NCBI GenBank assembly: GCA_029204045.2
Contig: CM055071.1
Location: 20,000,284 to 20,064,283 of the forward strand
Direction: 5' to 3'
Length of the DNA: 64,000 nt
DNA from: Tillandsia leiboldiana
Taxonomy: Eukaryota > Streptophyta > Magnoliopsida > Poales > Bromeliaceae
Shown here: positions 41,001 through 51,982 of the stretch, piece after piece
How the letters are laid out: each line of letters begins with the position of its first letter
How positions within the stretch are numbered: the stretch's first letter is position 1
Program-made: the position numbers and the translations under genes
Notes under the pieces: generated by a model
Database searches by the model: none
What the model was told of the DNA's origin: nothing
What the model saw: the letters and a program-made list of their open reading frames with translations, nothing else

Positions 41001-41387
41001 AAAACCCAATTTGAGCAATTTTCCCCAATTTACCGATTTCGCTTTTGGCAAAAAAATCGGGAGTTGCATTTTTCTCATTGGAGAAAAGAGAAGAGAGAGT
41101 TTTTGATCTTTCGTCTTTTCTTCTTTTCTTCTCTATCTTCTTCTTTCTCTTTTCTTCTTTTCTTCCCTTCTCTCCATTCTTTCTTTTTTTTTTTTTGTAA
41201 GAATGCCCTGCTGCTGGGCAGCAGCATGCATAGCTGCTGCCCAGGCAGCAGCTTCTGCTGCAGCTGCTGGCCTGTTGGCAGCGGCAGCTGCAGCAGCAGC
41301 CATCACTGCAGCTGCACAAGGCAGCTGCATGAGCAGCTGCCAAGGCAGCTGCAAGTGCAGCTGCCTGGCAGCTGCCCTCCCTCTCTT

Positions 41388-41419
<32 letters not shown>

Positions 41420-41646
41420 TTTGGCTGCTGGCTGCACATGGCAGCAGCAGCTTAGGCTGCTGCTGCCAAGCCTGCTGGCAGTAGCAGCCTCAGCTGCTGC
41501 TGCGCATGGCAGCAGCAGCTTATGCTGCTGCTGCCAAGCCTGCTGGCAGCAGCAGCCTCAGCTGCTGCTGCTGGCCTGTTGGCAGCGGCAGCTCATGCTG
41601 CTGCTGCACCTTCTCGTGCTGGCAGCAGCAGCTTGAGCTGCTGCTG

Positions 41647-41702
<56 letters not shown>

Positions 41703-43213
41703 CACCTCTTTTTTTTTTTCGGAGAGAAACAACAAAAAAAAACTGAGAGGGGATGTATTCTTCTTCTTCTTCTTCTTCTTCTTCTTCTTCTTCTTCTTCT
41801 TCTTCTTCTTTTCTTCTTTCTTTCTCTCTTTCGTTTCCTTTCTTGCTCCAGCAGAAAAGAGAGAGAGAGAGAGAGAGAGAGAGTGAGGGTTCAAGTGGGA
41901 GAGAGAGAGAGCATTTAATCTCTGCAGGTGGTGGTTGGGGGGGGAGAGTGATTTTACCAAAATGCCCCAACTTACAAAAGAAAATCCCAAAACTGCCCTC
42001 AATCCTGCAGTTTTGCACCTGCAGAGAACAATTTCGGATACCTCTCTTTCTCCGCGTTTTGCCGTCAACTGGTAAATCGAAACAGCAATTTTTCTTCTCC
42101 CTTTTAATCTAAAAAATTTTCTTAAACTCTCCACGATTTTGTTTAAATTTTTGCGCTACTCTAAGCCCTCGAAAGAGAGCCCCAAAAAAGCTTCGCGATC
42201 AACTGCACTGTTAAAAACTGCAGTTTCAGAATTCAAGAAGGATTTTTCTTCGCTTCGTTCTCCCATTTTCCTTTAAGCGCTCACCTTGGAACTTCACCCC
42301 TTTTTAATCAGAAACTTTTCTGAGACACCCCACGATTTCTTTTGAATTTTTTGATTACTCTAAATCCTCGAAACAGGGCTCCGAAAAGGCTTCACGATCA
42401 CAAAATTCAGAATCTCTGAATTTTGCTAAGTCCTTGGGCCTCAACTCACTTTTCGACCCGATGCCCTTCGCGTCAGCCCGAAACGCACCGAACTCAACTG
42501 TAATCATATTTAAAACATGTTACAAGTCTTCTCACCGCATTTCGCCATTTTGCGAATTCGGCGAACGTGGGCTTAAATTTTACAAGCTTGAAGCTTCAAT
42601 TTTTCAACTACAACTCACTTTTCGACTCAACGGCTTTTTCGTTGATTCAAAATGCTTCCAACCCACTTGTAATTACATTTGAAATGTGTTACAAGCATTT
42701 TTGCTGAGTTTCGCCACTTTCCAGAAATCGGCGAACTTAAGCTTTAGAATTTGAAACTTCAAATTCTCAACTTACAACTCACTTTTCGACTCAACGGCCT
42801 CGGTGTCGATTCGAGATGCTTACAACTCACTTGTAATTACATTTGAAATATGTTACAAGTATTTTTGCTGAGTTTGGCCATTTCTGGGTCACCAAAAGCC
42901 TCGCTGTATCAAAAATCGCTGGCGGACCCCGTTCTCGCAATCCGGGTGTCCGATCAACGCGAAATGTTTACTGTGGCCTTAAAACAATACTACGGAGCTC
43001 CCAGATTGTTCTCAGAATTTTCTGACTCTGTGAATTTTCTGCTCAAAATCTGGGCCCCCTTTTTCAATTAAAATTCTAAATCCCTCATTTTTAATCCGAT
43101 TTCGGCCCAATTCGCTTCCACATCATCCACACTTCTCTAACTTTCATAAAAATAGTATTTCATACCATTTTTATTTAGATTTATTATATGTGCCGAAAAT
43201 CCGGTACATTACA
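38097..43213 (-). repeat. G4 LTR, left copy (5117 bp)
   Basis: Minus strand TGTAATGTACCGG...GGCGTGCA (the last bases are damaged relative to the other copy, which ends GGGGCGTGACA). Contains low-complexity DNA at 41070-41900, an 80-90-bp repeat at about 40840-41050, a repeat of about 160 bp at 40520-40800 and a repeat of about 180 bp at 42420-42870. Open frames here are homopolymer or trinucleotide artefacts. Possible minus-strand TATA (TATATATAG) near 38783-38793. Confidence 0.9.
41203..41900. repeat. Simple-sequence block in G4 left LTR
   Basis: CAGCTG/CTG-rich region (41203-41650), poly-T runs (about 41390-41421), (GA)n at 41651-41700, (TTC)n at 41758-41812, and (GA)n at 41860-41884. Confidence 0.92.
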
Positions 43214-45084
43214 TTCTACCCCCCTTAAAATAGTTTCGTCCTCGAAACTTAAGTCACACTGCGACTCAAATCTGATCGAGAGGGGGGAATCTTACCCCCA
43301 ATGTTGGGCCTACTATACATCGTTACTAGGCATCATACTGCCACGAATGACCCAGTATTTTCTTGCGAAATCTTCACTTTAATTCCGCCATTACTTTTTC
43401 ACAATGAGGTTGCATCTGCAACCACTTACACTTACCGCATTTTCTTTCCGATCGCTCCGCTGCCTAATGTGGAGTGCAAAGGTCAATCCACAAGTCCTCA
43501 ACTATCACACATGCTGCTAGTGCTCTAAGTCCACGGGTTATCAGCTAACCCGACATCTCGGACTACTAATAGGTTCACAGACCACGGTCAAATAGGGGCC
43601 TATAGCCCAACTAGTCCGACTCTGTATAATGGCTCTCACTAGCACACAGACCCAATCGTCATACGGGTAGATCCTCACTTAGGATTACTACACTAACACT
43701 CCCACTAGGAGCTACAGTACCTCAATCACCACTAGCTCTATGGCCTGGTCATATCACACTCTCAGTGTACTAATAGCCTCAATGCTCACACGTGGCATTC
43801 CACGTTCCCGGGTCATCGCTCGGACTACCGTCCCGACCAAATCTCTATCATGCCCCGCCATCAGGTCTCGGGCCGCTGTCTCTCACAGCTGACTGCGCCT
43901 GCCTACTGGGCTACAGGCCCACAGTCCACAAACATGGTCCAGGCACGGGTCGTCCCCAAGCGAACCCGCTAATCGTCGCCACGCGACCCCTATGCTCACT
44001 GAGCAAATCCAACTAGCAAGTCGTCAATCTACGACCCCAAACTCTCTGTCAACTCTGGCCACACTGGGCAAAGGCTAATATGCCATCTAATCAGGTCTCT
44101 CTCTGGCTAAACGATACTTGTGCTCCATGAGCACCCAAACAGTTGGGCGTCCTACGCCCCCAACGCTAACTCGCGAAAATCCAATGCTAAGCGATTTGCT
44201 TAAACACACCACGGCTCTCGTGCAACTCTCCCAACTAGGTCGAGGCACCACGCTAACTGTTTCACCAACTCTGGTGATTAACACGCAACCCTGTGGTGGC
44301 AACCCTTGCCATTACGCCGATCCCTCAGACCAGCGCCATAAAACTCCCGCTTACTTGCGAGGTTTTCGAATCTCGAAACCTATCCTGGGTCTTACCAGCC
44401 CCACTATGCGGCACTCAGCCATGAAGACATACCACACAGTCACTACCGTCATCAGGGTGAACTTTCGCCACTAGGCCCGTAAGTCTTTCTTGCACTAACC
44501 TTTAGGACACAGCAACTTGGCTCTCGCAACAAGCGATCACTAGCGTTCTATAAGTCGGTCTCTCACTGGACCTTTCCAACCACACTTTGCCAGCAAATTA
44601 GCTGACACAAGCTTATAACACTCTTTGCTGAAGGTGCGAGGTGCTCCGACAAAAGCTCGGCGGCCACTGCCACCCGCTCTACTGTCGCCCCAACAGGCGG
44701 CGACGCCGTATACCCACGCGTCATCTGTACAGCCTCAGCTAGCTGCGATATCAGCCACTGGAGCCTATTGATCTGCTCCAACTGTCACATTGACGCCACC
44801 TATAGGCGTCAGAGTCTGCCTCCCTGCCGGCGGGAAATTTCCGCCTATCGGCAAGAAGATTCCTTATGTTACTGAACCATACCAATAAGTGCGGTCACCC
44901 GCTATCGCAGCTCGTGTACTTCGTTTGACCCCGAGCCCTCTCGTGACTCGAGTCGAAACAGGCGTGTTTCCCTATGTGGTGTCATCGCCAATATGCACAC
45001 CACAACGAAACAACTAGCCCAAATTTAGCCATTTGAGCAACGCGCGGTCTACATACCGACAAAAAGGCTCGCCGACTCAATCAT

Positions 45085-45230
45085 GCGAAAGTATAGGAGG
45101 GTACTCCTTTTCATCTCCAACATTACGTTGTCGGCCGCCAACGTAATATCCGAAGAGTGAAAGCTCGTCGCCCTCGATCAGTCCCAACATCCTTTTTGGG
45201 AAGCAGCAATGACCAATCAAATACTTTCGC
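45085..45230 (-). other. G4 structured leader domain with changed palindromic loop
   Basis: Closing stem GCGAAAGTA (45085-45093) with TACTTTCGC (45222-45230). Inner 9-bp stem ATTACGTTG/CAACGTAAT (45122-45130, 45139-45147). Loop 45131-45138, in sense GCGGCCGA with palindrome CGGCCG. An outer arm pairs CTTTCA(C)TCTTC with GGAGATGAAA(A)G. Each change against G1/G2/G3/G5 keeps pairing or self-complementarity. Confidence 0.8.
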
Positions 45231-45300
45231 CCACTAATCGACACACTCTCTCGTGCTAATCCCTAAGGTCTCCCTAAGGTTGCTAACCACCTAGGACTAT

Positions 45301-45317
45301 CCTAGGCTCTGATTCCA
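45301..45317 (-). other. G4 primer-binding site
   Basis: Minus strand TGGAATCAGAGCCTAGG, one base different from the usual TGGTATCAGAGC. The same sequence stands at 38072-38088 next to the gap. Confidence 0.85.
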
Positions 45318-45325
45318 CTCTAATC

Positions 45326-48300
45326 TGTCACGCCCCGAGTCCGCCAATTTGTACGGTCCGGGCACGCCAACAGACCCGCCAATCGGATAAGACCTTTTCC
45401 TACCCGAAAGGAACGGTAACATCCATAATAACACAACAAGTGTATGCGAAAGCCCAATATCAGAGTACTAAAAATCGCTACAAATTTAAAACTTTCATTC
45501 AATAACAATTAGTTAATACGGAAATGAAAGCATACAAGAGTGAACCATGCATTACTTTATTACACTTTACATTTCTTAACTTGCAATATAAAATTATTAC
45601 AATTCTTTACACAAATTCCTCACCATACAAGGTTCACTCAAGCAATATAAAAATGGGATACCTCTGCTAGACCCTCTAGGTCTCTATGCTGCTGGGCCCT
45701 TGCCCCTGTCGTATACCTCGCCGTCTGCCTCTGAACCGTCGCGATCGCTACATCCATACCTGAAACTGTGGGGGGGGGGGCACCCAAGGGGTGTGAGAAC
45801 TCCTGACAGAGTTCCCAGTGGGTTCAACCACCGAGAAAAAGTGTCCTACACCACTTGGTCCAATGGAAGCAATAACAATAGAGTGCTAGAAAACTAAAAT
45901 CCTCAATATCAAAATGCTGCTATACAAAATATATATCACTACACTAACTGTGTAAACTCATCGACCCAGCACTACTCTGTCTAGTCATACTAGGCTACTA
46001 AGCACCAACTCGGCCACTATGCCGCTATATATAAGGTCAAACTAACCCGGCCACCTTGGCCACTCTATCTTTCTCTTTTCCTTTAAATTCTGGTGCTTTA
46101 GTTCAAGTTAACCCTCGGAAATTCTTATCCAACGGGCCCGAGCCCGGTAGTCCTGCTACCATAAGATAAGATTTCTAAGGTTGTCGATAGCACCCGCAAG
46201 TGCTACCCCGCCCAACGGGGAACTTGTCCTACGGGTCACTGCCCGGGAGAGGGACACTGCCCTTGGCTCCGACAAGGCTACTTTTTACCCCCGAAGGTAC
46301 GCTCGTTTTATCTTTATATTTTCTTTCTTTTATTTTCTTTTTCTTTCTCTTTTTACTTTAATTCTTAGCCTCTTTGCCTTTGAACACTTGCTTTTCTTTC
46401 TTATTCGAGCTTATAGCTCCCTTTTGCCACTGGCAAATCTCTTTCTCTTTCCTTTGAGCATCTAGCTCTTTGCTTTCACTTTAAGCCTTTCGAAAGTACC
46501 TCGTCCGACGGGTCACTGCCCAGGGAGTCTTGCTCCACTTGACGAGTCTCAAATTCGAAGGCGCCATTTACATTTTCGTTATGCTTTTTAGCCACTTTTA
46601 GCTTGCTTTTTAGCCACTTTTAGCTTGCTTTTAACTTTGCCTTTTTACAACAATTTATCTCTTATCCTGGGTCTTGCCATCAAGATAATTAGAGAGTCTC
46701 CTGGACTCTTAAACATTTCTCTTTTATTTCTTTAACTCAATTGAAGTTAAAGTTATTATCCATTTGCCCAGACACCCTATGACCCACTCTAGGGTTATAT
46801 TATTTAGCTCTTTGACTTTGTGATTACACAAACTTTTTCTTAGAGTTTGACTCTAAGTTGATCACTTTGCTATCAGTTTAATTCTTTAACTTTGTGGCCA
46901 CATACTCTTTTCTTTGCCGAACCTGGAGTTACATTATCTCTATTTACCAGTTGCACTTTGCATTTAGAGTTACCTTGACTCTAATCCATTTTCTGTGAAT
47001 ATAAACTCCACTAATTCACCTTAGGTTCTCTTACCTAAGTTTCGTATCATGTTTAACCTAGAGTTCCTTGACTCTATGTTAACTAGTCTATTCTCGACCC
47101 ACTAACTTACCTTAGGTTTCCTTTACCTAAGTCTTATATCATGCTCATCCTAGAGTCCTTGACTCTATGTTGATCACTCTATCCAATGTCCTTAGGTTAT
47201 CTCCTAAGATAATGCCACTCATTCAATCCTAGGATATACTCCTAAGTTTGATGTCACTCATTAAACCCTGAATCTAGGTTTTCTCCTAGTCTTACTACCA
47301 ACATGCCCTTTCCTTATGCTTCACGTGATTCCTAGGGTTATACCCTATCACGATCTCAATCATAAAATAGTTAATCCTTTCTTATGCATGCAATTATTTC
47401 CATGTAAATCATGAATAATATTCATCATCTATGTAGATAAATCAAGTTACATTTTCCTCTATGTTCATTTAAACATGTAAATAATCCACCTATTTCCCTT
47501 TTTCCTCATTCATAATCACGATTACAAATTACACTACTATAGCATGCTCACTATAATGCTTCAAGATCAAAAGCAGAGGAAAAAGTGGAGAGGTCACCCA
47601 TTTTCGGTAGAATTCCCCACCTCGGTGTATTCTTTTGGTTCTTGAAGGAGACAATTTCAACTCCTTGGATCCGTGAGACTTCCCTACATTGTAAGGAAAG
47701 CAAAAGATAAAGCCATTGCTTTTACATGATTCACTAAAATTCATAAGGCGGTAAAACTAACCCCTTTTTGACAACTTAAAGGGAAAAATCCCTATTTGGT
47801 CATTTTCCCCCACCAAAAGGCTAATTTTTGATTGGTTCGTAAAAATGAGAGGAGAATAATCCTCCCATGGCATGTTGCCAAAAAGAAACTTGCTCAACTC
47901 GATTCGGGGTCAAAATGCTCTCAAAAATTTGAGAAAAGCTCAATTTTTGAGAGGAGAATAATATTTGGTCATTTTCCCCCACCAAAAGGCTAATTTTTTA
48001 TCGGTTCATAAAAATGAGAGGAGAATAGTCATCCCATGGCATATTGCCAAAAAGAAACTTGCTCAACTCGATCCGGGGTCAAAACGCTCTCAAGCATTCG
48101 AGAAAAGCTCAATTTGAGCGTTTCTCCCAATTTACCGATTTTGCACATTGGCAAAAATCCAAAATTCGTATTCAAAAATCGGAGAGAAACTCAATTTGAG
48201 CGTTTCCCCCAATTTACCGATTTCGCACATTGGCAAAATCCATAATTCGCATTCAAAAATTGGAGAAAACCCAATTTGAGCAATTTTCCCCAATTTACCG

Positions 48301-48649
48301 ATTTCGCTTTTGGCAAAAAAATCGAGAGTTGCATTTTTCTCATTGGAGAAAAGAGAAGAGAGAGTTTTTGATCTTTCGTCTTTTCTTCTTTTCTTCTCTA
48401 TCTTCTTCTTTCTCTTTTCTTCTTTTCTTCCCTTCTCTCCATTCTTTCTTTTTTTTTTTGTAAGAATGCCCTGCTGCTGGGTAGCAGCATGCATAGCTGC
48501 TGCCCAGGCAGCAGCTTCTGCTGCAGCTGCTGGCCTGTTGGCAGCAGCAGCTGCAGCAGCAGCCATCCCTGCAGCTGCACAAGGCAGCTGCATGAGCAGC
48601 TGCCAAGGCAGCTACAAGTGCAGCTGCCTGGCAGCTGCCCTCCCTCTCT

Positions 48650-48681
<32 letters not shown>

Positions 48682-48895
48682 TGGCTGCTGGCTGCACATG
48701 GCAGCAGCAGCTTAGGCTGCTGCTGCCAAGCCTGCTGGCAGCAGCAGCCTCAGCTGCTGCTGCGCATGGCAGCAGCAGCTTATGCTGCTGCTGCCAAGCC
48801 TGCTGGCAGCAGCAGCCTCAGCTGCTGCTGCTGGCCTGTTGGCATGCTGCTGCTGCACCTTCTCGTGCTGGCAGCAGCAGCTTGAGCTGCTGCTG

Positions 48896-48963
<68 letters not shown>

Positions 48964-50461
48964 CACCTCTTTTTTTTTTTTTCGGAGAGAAATAACAAAA
49001 AAAACTAAGAGGGGAGGTATTCTTCTTCTTCTTCTTCTTCTTCTTCTTCTTCTTCTTCTTTTCTTCTTTCTTTCTCTCTTTCGTTTCCTTTCTTGCTCCA
49101 GCAGAAAAGAGAGAGGGAGAGAGAGAGAGAGTGAGGGTTCAAGTGGGAGAGAGAGAGAGCATTTAATCTCTGCAGGTGGTGGTTGGGGGGGGAGAGTGAT
49201 TTTACCAAAATGCCCCAACTTACAAAAGAAAATCCCAAAACTGCCCTCAATCCTGCAGTTTTGCACCTGCAGAGAACAATTTCGGATACCCCTCTTTCTC
49301 CGCGTTTTGCCGTCAACTGGTAAATCGAAACAGCAATTTTTCTTCTCCCTTTTAATCTACAAATTTTTCTTAAACTCTCCACGATTTTTTTTAAATTTTT
49401 GGGCTACTCTAAGCCCACGAAAGAGAGCCCCAAAAAAGCTTCGCGATCAACTGCACTGTTAAAAACTGCAGTTTCAGAATTCAAGAAGGATTTTTCTTCG
49501 CTTCGTTCTCCCATTTTCCTTTAAGCGCTCACCTTGGAACTTCACCCTTTCTTAATCAGAAACTTTTCTGAGACACCCCACGATTTCTTTTGAATTTTTT
49601 GATTACTCTAAGTCCTCGAAACAGGGCTCCGAAAAGGCTTCACGATCACAAAATTCAGAATCTCTGAATTTTGCTAAGTCCTTGGGCCTCAACTCACTTT
49701 TCGACCCGATGCCCTTCGCGTCAGCCCGAAACGCACCGAACTCAACTGTAATCATATTTAAAACATGTTACAAGTCTTCTCGCCGCATTTAGCCATTTTG
49801 CGAATTCGGCGAACGTGGGCTTAAATTTTACAAGCTTGAAGCTTCAATTTTTCAACTACAACTCACTTTTCGACTCAACGGCTTTTTCGTTGATTCGAAA
49901 TGCTTCCAACCCACTTGTAATTACATTTGAAATGCGTTACAAGAATTTTTGCTGAGTTTCGCCACTTTCCAGAAATTGGCGAACTTAACCTTTAGAATTT
50001 GAAACTTCAAATTCTCAACTTACAACTCACTTTTCGACTCAACGGCCTCTGTGTCGATTCGAGATGCTTACAACTCACTTGTAATTACATTTGAAATATG
50101 TTACAACTATTTTTGCTGAGTTTGGCCATTTCTGGGTCACCAAAAGCCTCGCTGTATCAAAAATCGCTGGCGGACCCCGTTCTCGCAATCCGGGTGTCCG
50201 ATCAACGCGAAATTTTTACTGTGGCCTTAAAACAATACTACGGAGCTCCCATAATTTTCTCAGAATTTTCTGACTCTGTGAATTTTCTGCTCAAAATCTG
50301 GGCCCCCTTTTTCAATTAAAATTCTAAATCCCTCATTTTTAATCCGATTTCGGCCCAATTCGCTTCCACATCATCCACACTTCTCTAACTTTCATAAAAA
50401 TAGTATTTCATACCATTTTTATTTAGATTTATTATATGTGCCGAAAATCCGGTACATTACA
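45326..50461 (-). repeat. G4 LTR, right copy (5136 bp)
   Basis: Near-identical to 38097-43213. CAG/CTG block 48472-48900, (GA)n 48901-48960, (TTC)n about 49020-49064. The simple-repeat lengths differ from the left copy. A short duplicated phrase (AGCCACTTTTAGCTTGCTTTTT) near 46590 is single in the left copy. Confidence 0.92.
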
Positions 50462-51982
50462 ATTTTGGGCTTTCTCAGCTGTACGATTCCGGGCAGTTAG
50501 CACTTTCAGGTGGGTGACCTTGCTTCCAAGAACTCTGGACTGTGTACTAATTCTATGTGTGTAGGATCATGCATGTTAGAAATTGGAGTAATAGCATGTG
50601 TAAAACTGTATGTTGTATCTTGTATATCAGTTGTTGAATCTTTTGATTCCTACTTTATGTTAAGTAGTGAAATCTTGGAACTTGACCTAGCACCCCTGTC
50701 ATATGCATCTTGTTCAACCAGTCTGTAGAAAACTCTAACTTGGGCTAGGTTTTTATTGCTCTAGACATTCCACATCACGATACTTCATTCACTATGGACT
50801 TAGCTTTTCCTCGCCGAGTTGTGGGCCGAGAGGTCGGGTGGTTGTGGGATGCATTTGCACTCGTGTCTGGGGACCGAGTGGAGTCGACAGCAGTCTGTAG
50901 ATCTGATCTCTTTGGGAGAGTGATAGTGATGGTAGATCTGGGTTCTTGGGAGCTGTCAGAGTGACAGTGAGTCTCAGCTGTGTAGATTCCAGCCGGTGAG
51001 TGAGTCAGTGATTTGTTTATTAGCCAATCTTGTTGATCGAGGATTTGGATCATAGCCTGCATGAGCCACATTTGATACTTTACAGAGATACTTGTTATGG
51101 GTTACTTTGACTCGAGCGAGTCGCTCCCCTCGAGTGCCACTCCGGAGTAGGCGAGACCGGGTTGTTGTACCGGCGTGAGTTTGAGATGTTCTTTCGCGAC
51201 GTGTTGTTGCATTTGTCCCTCTGGCTGTGCTTTTGTTGGCAGCCATGGACGCCCTACGTAAGTCCGCTCCTCCGGGACGTAATGGCAGTAGGTTGGCGCA
51301 GGTTTGACTGGACCCGATGAGGCAGTCAGTTGTGATTGGGTGATCAGGGAGGAGAGTTAGTTGTGGCATCATGTTCTTTCGGTTCCACTGTTGAGCATCT
51401 AGATAGAGGCATAGTAGCTGTAGAGTTACTTTTCCCAGCTTTCCTTACAGCACTGCATATGTTACTTTATGCCTCTGGTAGACTTAGTGGGCAGACAGTC
51501 GGGCTTGTTGGCGGCACCCACTGAGAACTACTGTGGGATGTAGTTCTCACACCCGTCGTGGTGTCTTCTCCCCAGGGACTTCTGCTCCGGTTCCTGCAGC
51601 TCCTGTTGCTGATCCAGCTCCTTCAGACCGAGGTAAGGGAGTCGCGAGATAGATCCCCTCCTGTCATCTTCAGTGTGTGAGTAGATGTACCCCAGTACTT
51701 TTTTGGTGTGTGTTATGTCGAGTGACTTTTGTAGTGAGGTTTTGAGTTGTACCTTTCTTTCTTGCTTTTCTGAGAGACTCTTGTGTTCTGGTGAGGTTGG
51801 TCTGTATATTTGTGAGTTGTAGTTTTATTTTATGTTTTTATTCTAGCTTTTCTCTTTCCGCTCTGATATCTGCTAGTGTAGATGTTTCTTTGCAGGTTAG
51901 TCGCTACGCCTATACGGGGCTTCCCGTATGGGCGGCGGATCTGTTGGCGAGCCGGGGCGCAGTATCGCCCCGGGGCGTGACA
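50462..51982 (+). repeat. G2 3' LTR, last part
   Basis: Equals 6321-7839 of the 5' LTR, ending GGGGCGTGACA and followed by TSD AAACC (51983-51987). Confidence 0.92.

Larger units (their letters stand above)
43214..45325 (-). pseudogene. G4 internal region, possible gag N-terminal remnant
   Basis: The PPT (AAGGGGGGTAGAA in sense, 43226-43214) and hairpin AGTTTCG-AGGA-CGAAACT (43249-43232) are at its 3' end and the PBS and leader fold at its 5' end. On the minus strand about 44985-44563 has a start-like MTPHRE followed by a break and a stretch 'RLQWLISQLAEAVQ' that recalls the coiled region of G1/G2 gag. No RT, integrase or protease motif was recognised; the rest (43260-44560) shows nothing I can name. 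Confidence 0.6.
38072..50461 (-). mobile_element. G4: non-autonomous Gypsy element with 5.1-kb LTRs
   Basis: On the minus strand: LTR 50461-45326, PBS, 2.1-kb internal region, PPT, LTR 43213-38097, and then again a PBS stub (38096-38072) up to the gap. The extra PBS stub means a tandem form (LTR-internal-LTR-internal) or a misjoin. The LTRs are nearly identical. There is no usable pol. The right flank inside the G2 LTR is ATTTT (50462-50466); the left flank is lost in the gap. Confidence 0.85.
4711..51982 (+). mobile_element. G2: Ty3/Gypsy chromovirus (Tekay/Del-like), host of nested elements
   Basis: Two LTRs starting TGTAGTGGCC and ending GGGGCGTGACA flank a PBS, gag-pol with a C-terminal chromodomain, and a polypurine tract. 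A perfect TSD AAACC brackets it. Its gag is split by Copia-1 and its 3' LTR by a Copia LTR fragment plus G4. The first 415 bases of its two LTRs differ at roughly ten sites, many of them C/T, so it is of moderate age. The chromodomain would direct integration to heterochromatin. Confidence 0.93.

Noticed and set aside
41500..42134. Serine-, lysine- or glutamate-rich frames in G4 LTRs
   Set aside because: Translations of (GA)n, (TTC)n and poly-T tracts.
51928..51982. Upstream extension of the Copia-2 pol frame
   Set aside because: These bases are the end of the G2 LTR; the frame is open across the junction by chance.
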